A DNA stretch of 64,000 nucleotides from Luscinia megarhynchos. Its lineage: Eukaryota; Chordata; Aves; Passeriformes; Turdidae. Positions 62,226 to 64,000 of the stretch are shown here, in pieces. The position numbers and the translations under genes were made by a program. The DNA lies in contig CM067570.1 in the NCBI GenBank assembly GCA_034336665.1, forward strand, positions 26,121,002 through 26,185,001, given 5' to 3'. Below the pieces are notes generated by a model that searched no databases, was not told the origin of the DNA, and saw only the letters and a program-made list of their open reading frames with translations. The first letter of the stretch is position 1; every line of letters starts with the position of its first letter.

Positions 62226-62794
62226 CAAGAAATAAACATCTAACTCCCACCATCATGGTTGTCTAAATAAGCTTGGGGTAAAATAAGTTGGGCTGAAACA
62301 AAGTATGAAGCTGAAGAGTGGATAGAAACAAAGCACAGCAAAAGTAATGACTTCACCAGAGAAAATATACTTTTCACCAGAGGTTTAACCTGAAGAGGAG
62401 GAAAAACAGTGACACCCATAGGTCATTTTTGTACCAGAAAAGCGTCCCTGTAACATTCTGCATACTTATAACATCTTCCATAGGAATCACCCAGGAAAAA
62501 ACAAACAGCATTTGCCAGCAAAACTGAAGCAAGCTAGATGACCCTCCTGAAGGAGCAGTAAATAATTTTGCAGTTCAGTTCCTGCTGACAGTGAGGATTC
62601 CAGACAGGAAAGCAGAGCAGCTGGCTAGTGTTTACTCACAGAAATGCCAGTGAGTACATATTACAGCCATGTGCTCCATGTGCTTTACGAGCGTGTCTGG
62701 TAGCAGAGCCCTTGAGATCTGTGCCAAAACGACTACACTGCATCTCAGATGTATCTGAGCTTTAAGGATGTTTAAAATCTGAGGCCCCAAAAAA

Positions 62795-63310
62795 CTTCAT
62801 TAGAATTGGTGTTGCTTAACAACTATCTGGAAAAAGATGTGAACAATGTGGCAACATTTGAAGATGACAGAAGTATTTAGATTAGTTGTGATAAGAAGTG
62901 ACAGCGAGGAACTTCAGAGAGATCTGACAAAGCCAGATGAATAGGCAGTTTGATAAGATACAAAGTTATTGTTGACAGCTGTAAGATAAATTAACTGAAG
63001 CTGCTCAGGAAAAGGACCCAGGCATTCACTGAGGACATCTGCACTGAAACCTTAAGCCAGCATGCAGCAGCAGTCCTGAAAGTTAATTAAATGTGAAGAT
63101 GCATACAAAGGAAAGCAGGAGACAATCATAACATCCATCTATAAAGTAAGGGTGCATGTTGGGCTGCATTCAGATCCAGTCAACCAATCCCAAAAGCTGT
63201 GGGAGAAACAAAAGGGACTTAAATTACTGCAAATATGAAGATAGTTCCAAATGAAAAGACAGTGAGATGTGAGAATTTTTAAGTAAAGAGAGGAATAATG
63301 TGTTGTAACA
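62795..63310 (+). mobile_element. old CR1-like LINE, end of ORF2 region
   Basis: The plus strand shows, in order, 'aacaatgtggcaacatttga', 'gaggaacttcagagagatct', 'gacaaagccagatgaatagg', 'gataagatacaaagttattg', 'aggaaaaggacccaggcatt', 'catgcagcagcagtcctgaa' and 'gggtgcatgttgggctgcat'. These match the sequence order of the CR1-group LINE consensus near the ORF2 end as I recall it. It is the same kind of element as at 14.0-14.85 kb but an independent, more fragmentary copy. No frame is intact. Confidence 0.7.
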
Positions 63311-63586
63311 ATAAGAGGACACAAATTTGCATAGATAGGTTTTCTTGCCACAAGATGTCATTGTTCACAAAAGCTGAATGTCCTCTTGCAGAAAATGGGA
63401 AGAGGGGCTAACTGAAAAAAAGCTTGGAGACTGAGAGGGAGCTCATTACATCATCAAAGGCAGATTTTCTCCAAAGTTTTTGTCATGTATGTAGCAAATA
63501 AATATTAGCAATTTACAATGACCATACATAGTGGAAAATAACTCTTTCTCATGTCTTAAGGGATACGAGTCTTCTAAGAAACTCAC

Positions 63587-63649
63587 CATAACATTGCATG
63601 AATGGAGTCCTCCAGGATGCTGGCCCATGTACTGTGCTAGATCGGTGTG
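63587..63649 (-). CDS. CDK15: CDK15 exon A (kinase hinge-proximal segment, 21 codons)
   Basis: This exon reads HTDLAQYMGQHPGGLHSCNV followed by a Met codon, in phase 0 on both sides. The acceptor is ...tttag and the donor is ATG|gtgagt. In cyclin-dependent kinases this segment follows the hinge and forms the start of the large lobe; HTDLAQYM closely matches the corresponding stretch of human CDK15. The last residue is Met where I recall Arg in human (ATG against AGG), a single-base change just before the donor. The upstream exon, which should end in a FEYM-like phrase, is not in the remaining 351 bases of the window. The fit to the next exon (LFMFQLLRG) is direct. Confidence 0.93.
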
Positions 63650-64000
63650 CTAAATGAAAGAGAAGAACTTGAGGCAAAGCTTCTGCTGTAAAATGCCTCT
63701 ACCAACAATGCCTCTTCTGCAAATGGAAAAATACCTAATTGCTACAAGGGTGCCTATTTCACCTAGGTGAACATCTGGCCTGATGCAGCACACAAGTATG
63801 TGCTTAAGCTCTGGGTCACATCAGGCACCTGGCTGAGCTGTTATGTTTATGACCTGAAGCTGCTGGTTAACAGAATTCATACTTGTGCAGGAACTAATCA
63901 TAAAGCTGCAATAAGAAGACATAGTTTCTGTATTTTCTTTATAATTTGGTTGATTACCCTCCAAAGCAAGAGAAGTAGCAAGATTCATGTGGAGAATTTT
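63650..64000 (-). other. CDK15 intron upstream of exon A (partial, 351 bp)
   Basis: This is the 3' end of the intron preceding exon A and runs out of the window. I looked for an upstream coding exon ending in a FEYM-like phrase and found none. Confidence 0.85.

Overview
The window is vertebrate nuclear DNA, most likely from a songbird. It holds spliced exons, large introns and few repeats, and has no operon-like gene packing. Three minus-strand retroposon tails of CR1 (chicken repeat 1) type are present. A short element at about 12.0-12.1 kb joins a tRNA-Ile-like head to a CR1-like tail, the structure I recall for the passerine SINE TguSINE1. No base outside these elements identifies the species, so 'oscine passerine' is an inference.

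The only protein-coding gene I can support is CDK15 (cyclin-dependent kinase 15, a PFTAIRE-type kinase) on the minus strand. Its last eight coding exons lie between 63,649 and 37,226. They were placed by translation, by canonical ag/gt splice borders, and by phase agreement at every junction. Together they give 765 nt, or 254 codons plus a TAG stop. They cover the catalytic loop (HRDLKPQN), the DFG motif, the activation segment ending in WYRPPD, the C-lobe, and a short tail ending in FW. The 5' part of the gene (N-terminal region, ATP-binding lobe and the PFTAIRE helix) lies beyond position 64,000.

Layout: 1-37,225 is the flank downstream of CDK15 and contains no recognisable gene. In human the next gene on that side is the single-exon FZD7; no long ORF like it is present, so FZD7, if syntenic, lies further left. 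The flank holds a tRNA-Ile/CR1 SINE (12.03-12.14 kb), an old CR1-like LINE (14.0-14.85 kb), a short CR1 tail (23.87 kb), and several stretches whose AT-rich homeobox-like words or locally raised CpG make them candidate conserved non-coding elements. The candidates are near 8.8-9.1, 15.8-16.0, 20.9-21.2, 26.2-26.5, 30.0-30.8 and 31.6-32.0 kb; the last contains a diverged 62-bp tandem duplication. From 37,226 to 64,000 the sequence is CDK15 exons and introns. The introns carry a CR1 tail (54.66-55.05 kb), an old CR1-like LINE (62.8-63.3 kb), a degenerate minisatellite beside a GA tract (51.26-51.56 kb), and a pair of identical, inverted RFX X-box-like sites (40,854 and 41,094).

I found no CRISPR array, bacterial gene, rRNA, functional tRNA or recognisable retroviral gene. 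The strongest new leads are regulatory: the paired X-boxes in the last intron, the duplicated module at 31.7 kb, and a possible pre-mRNA hairpin just upstream of the terminal exon.
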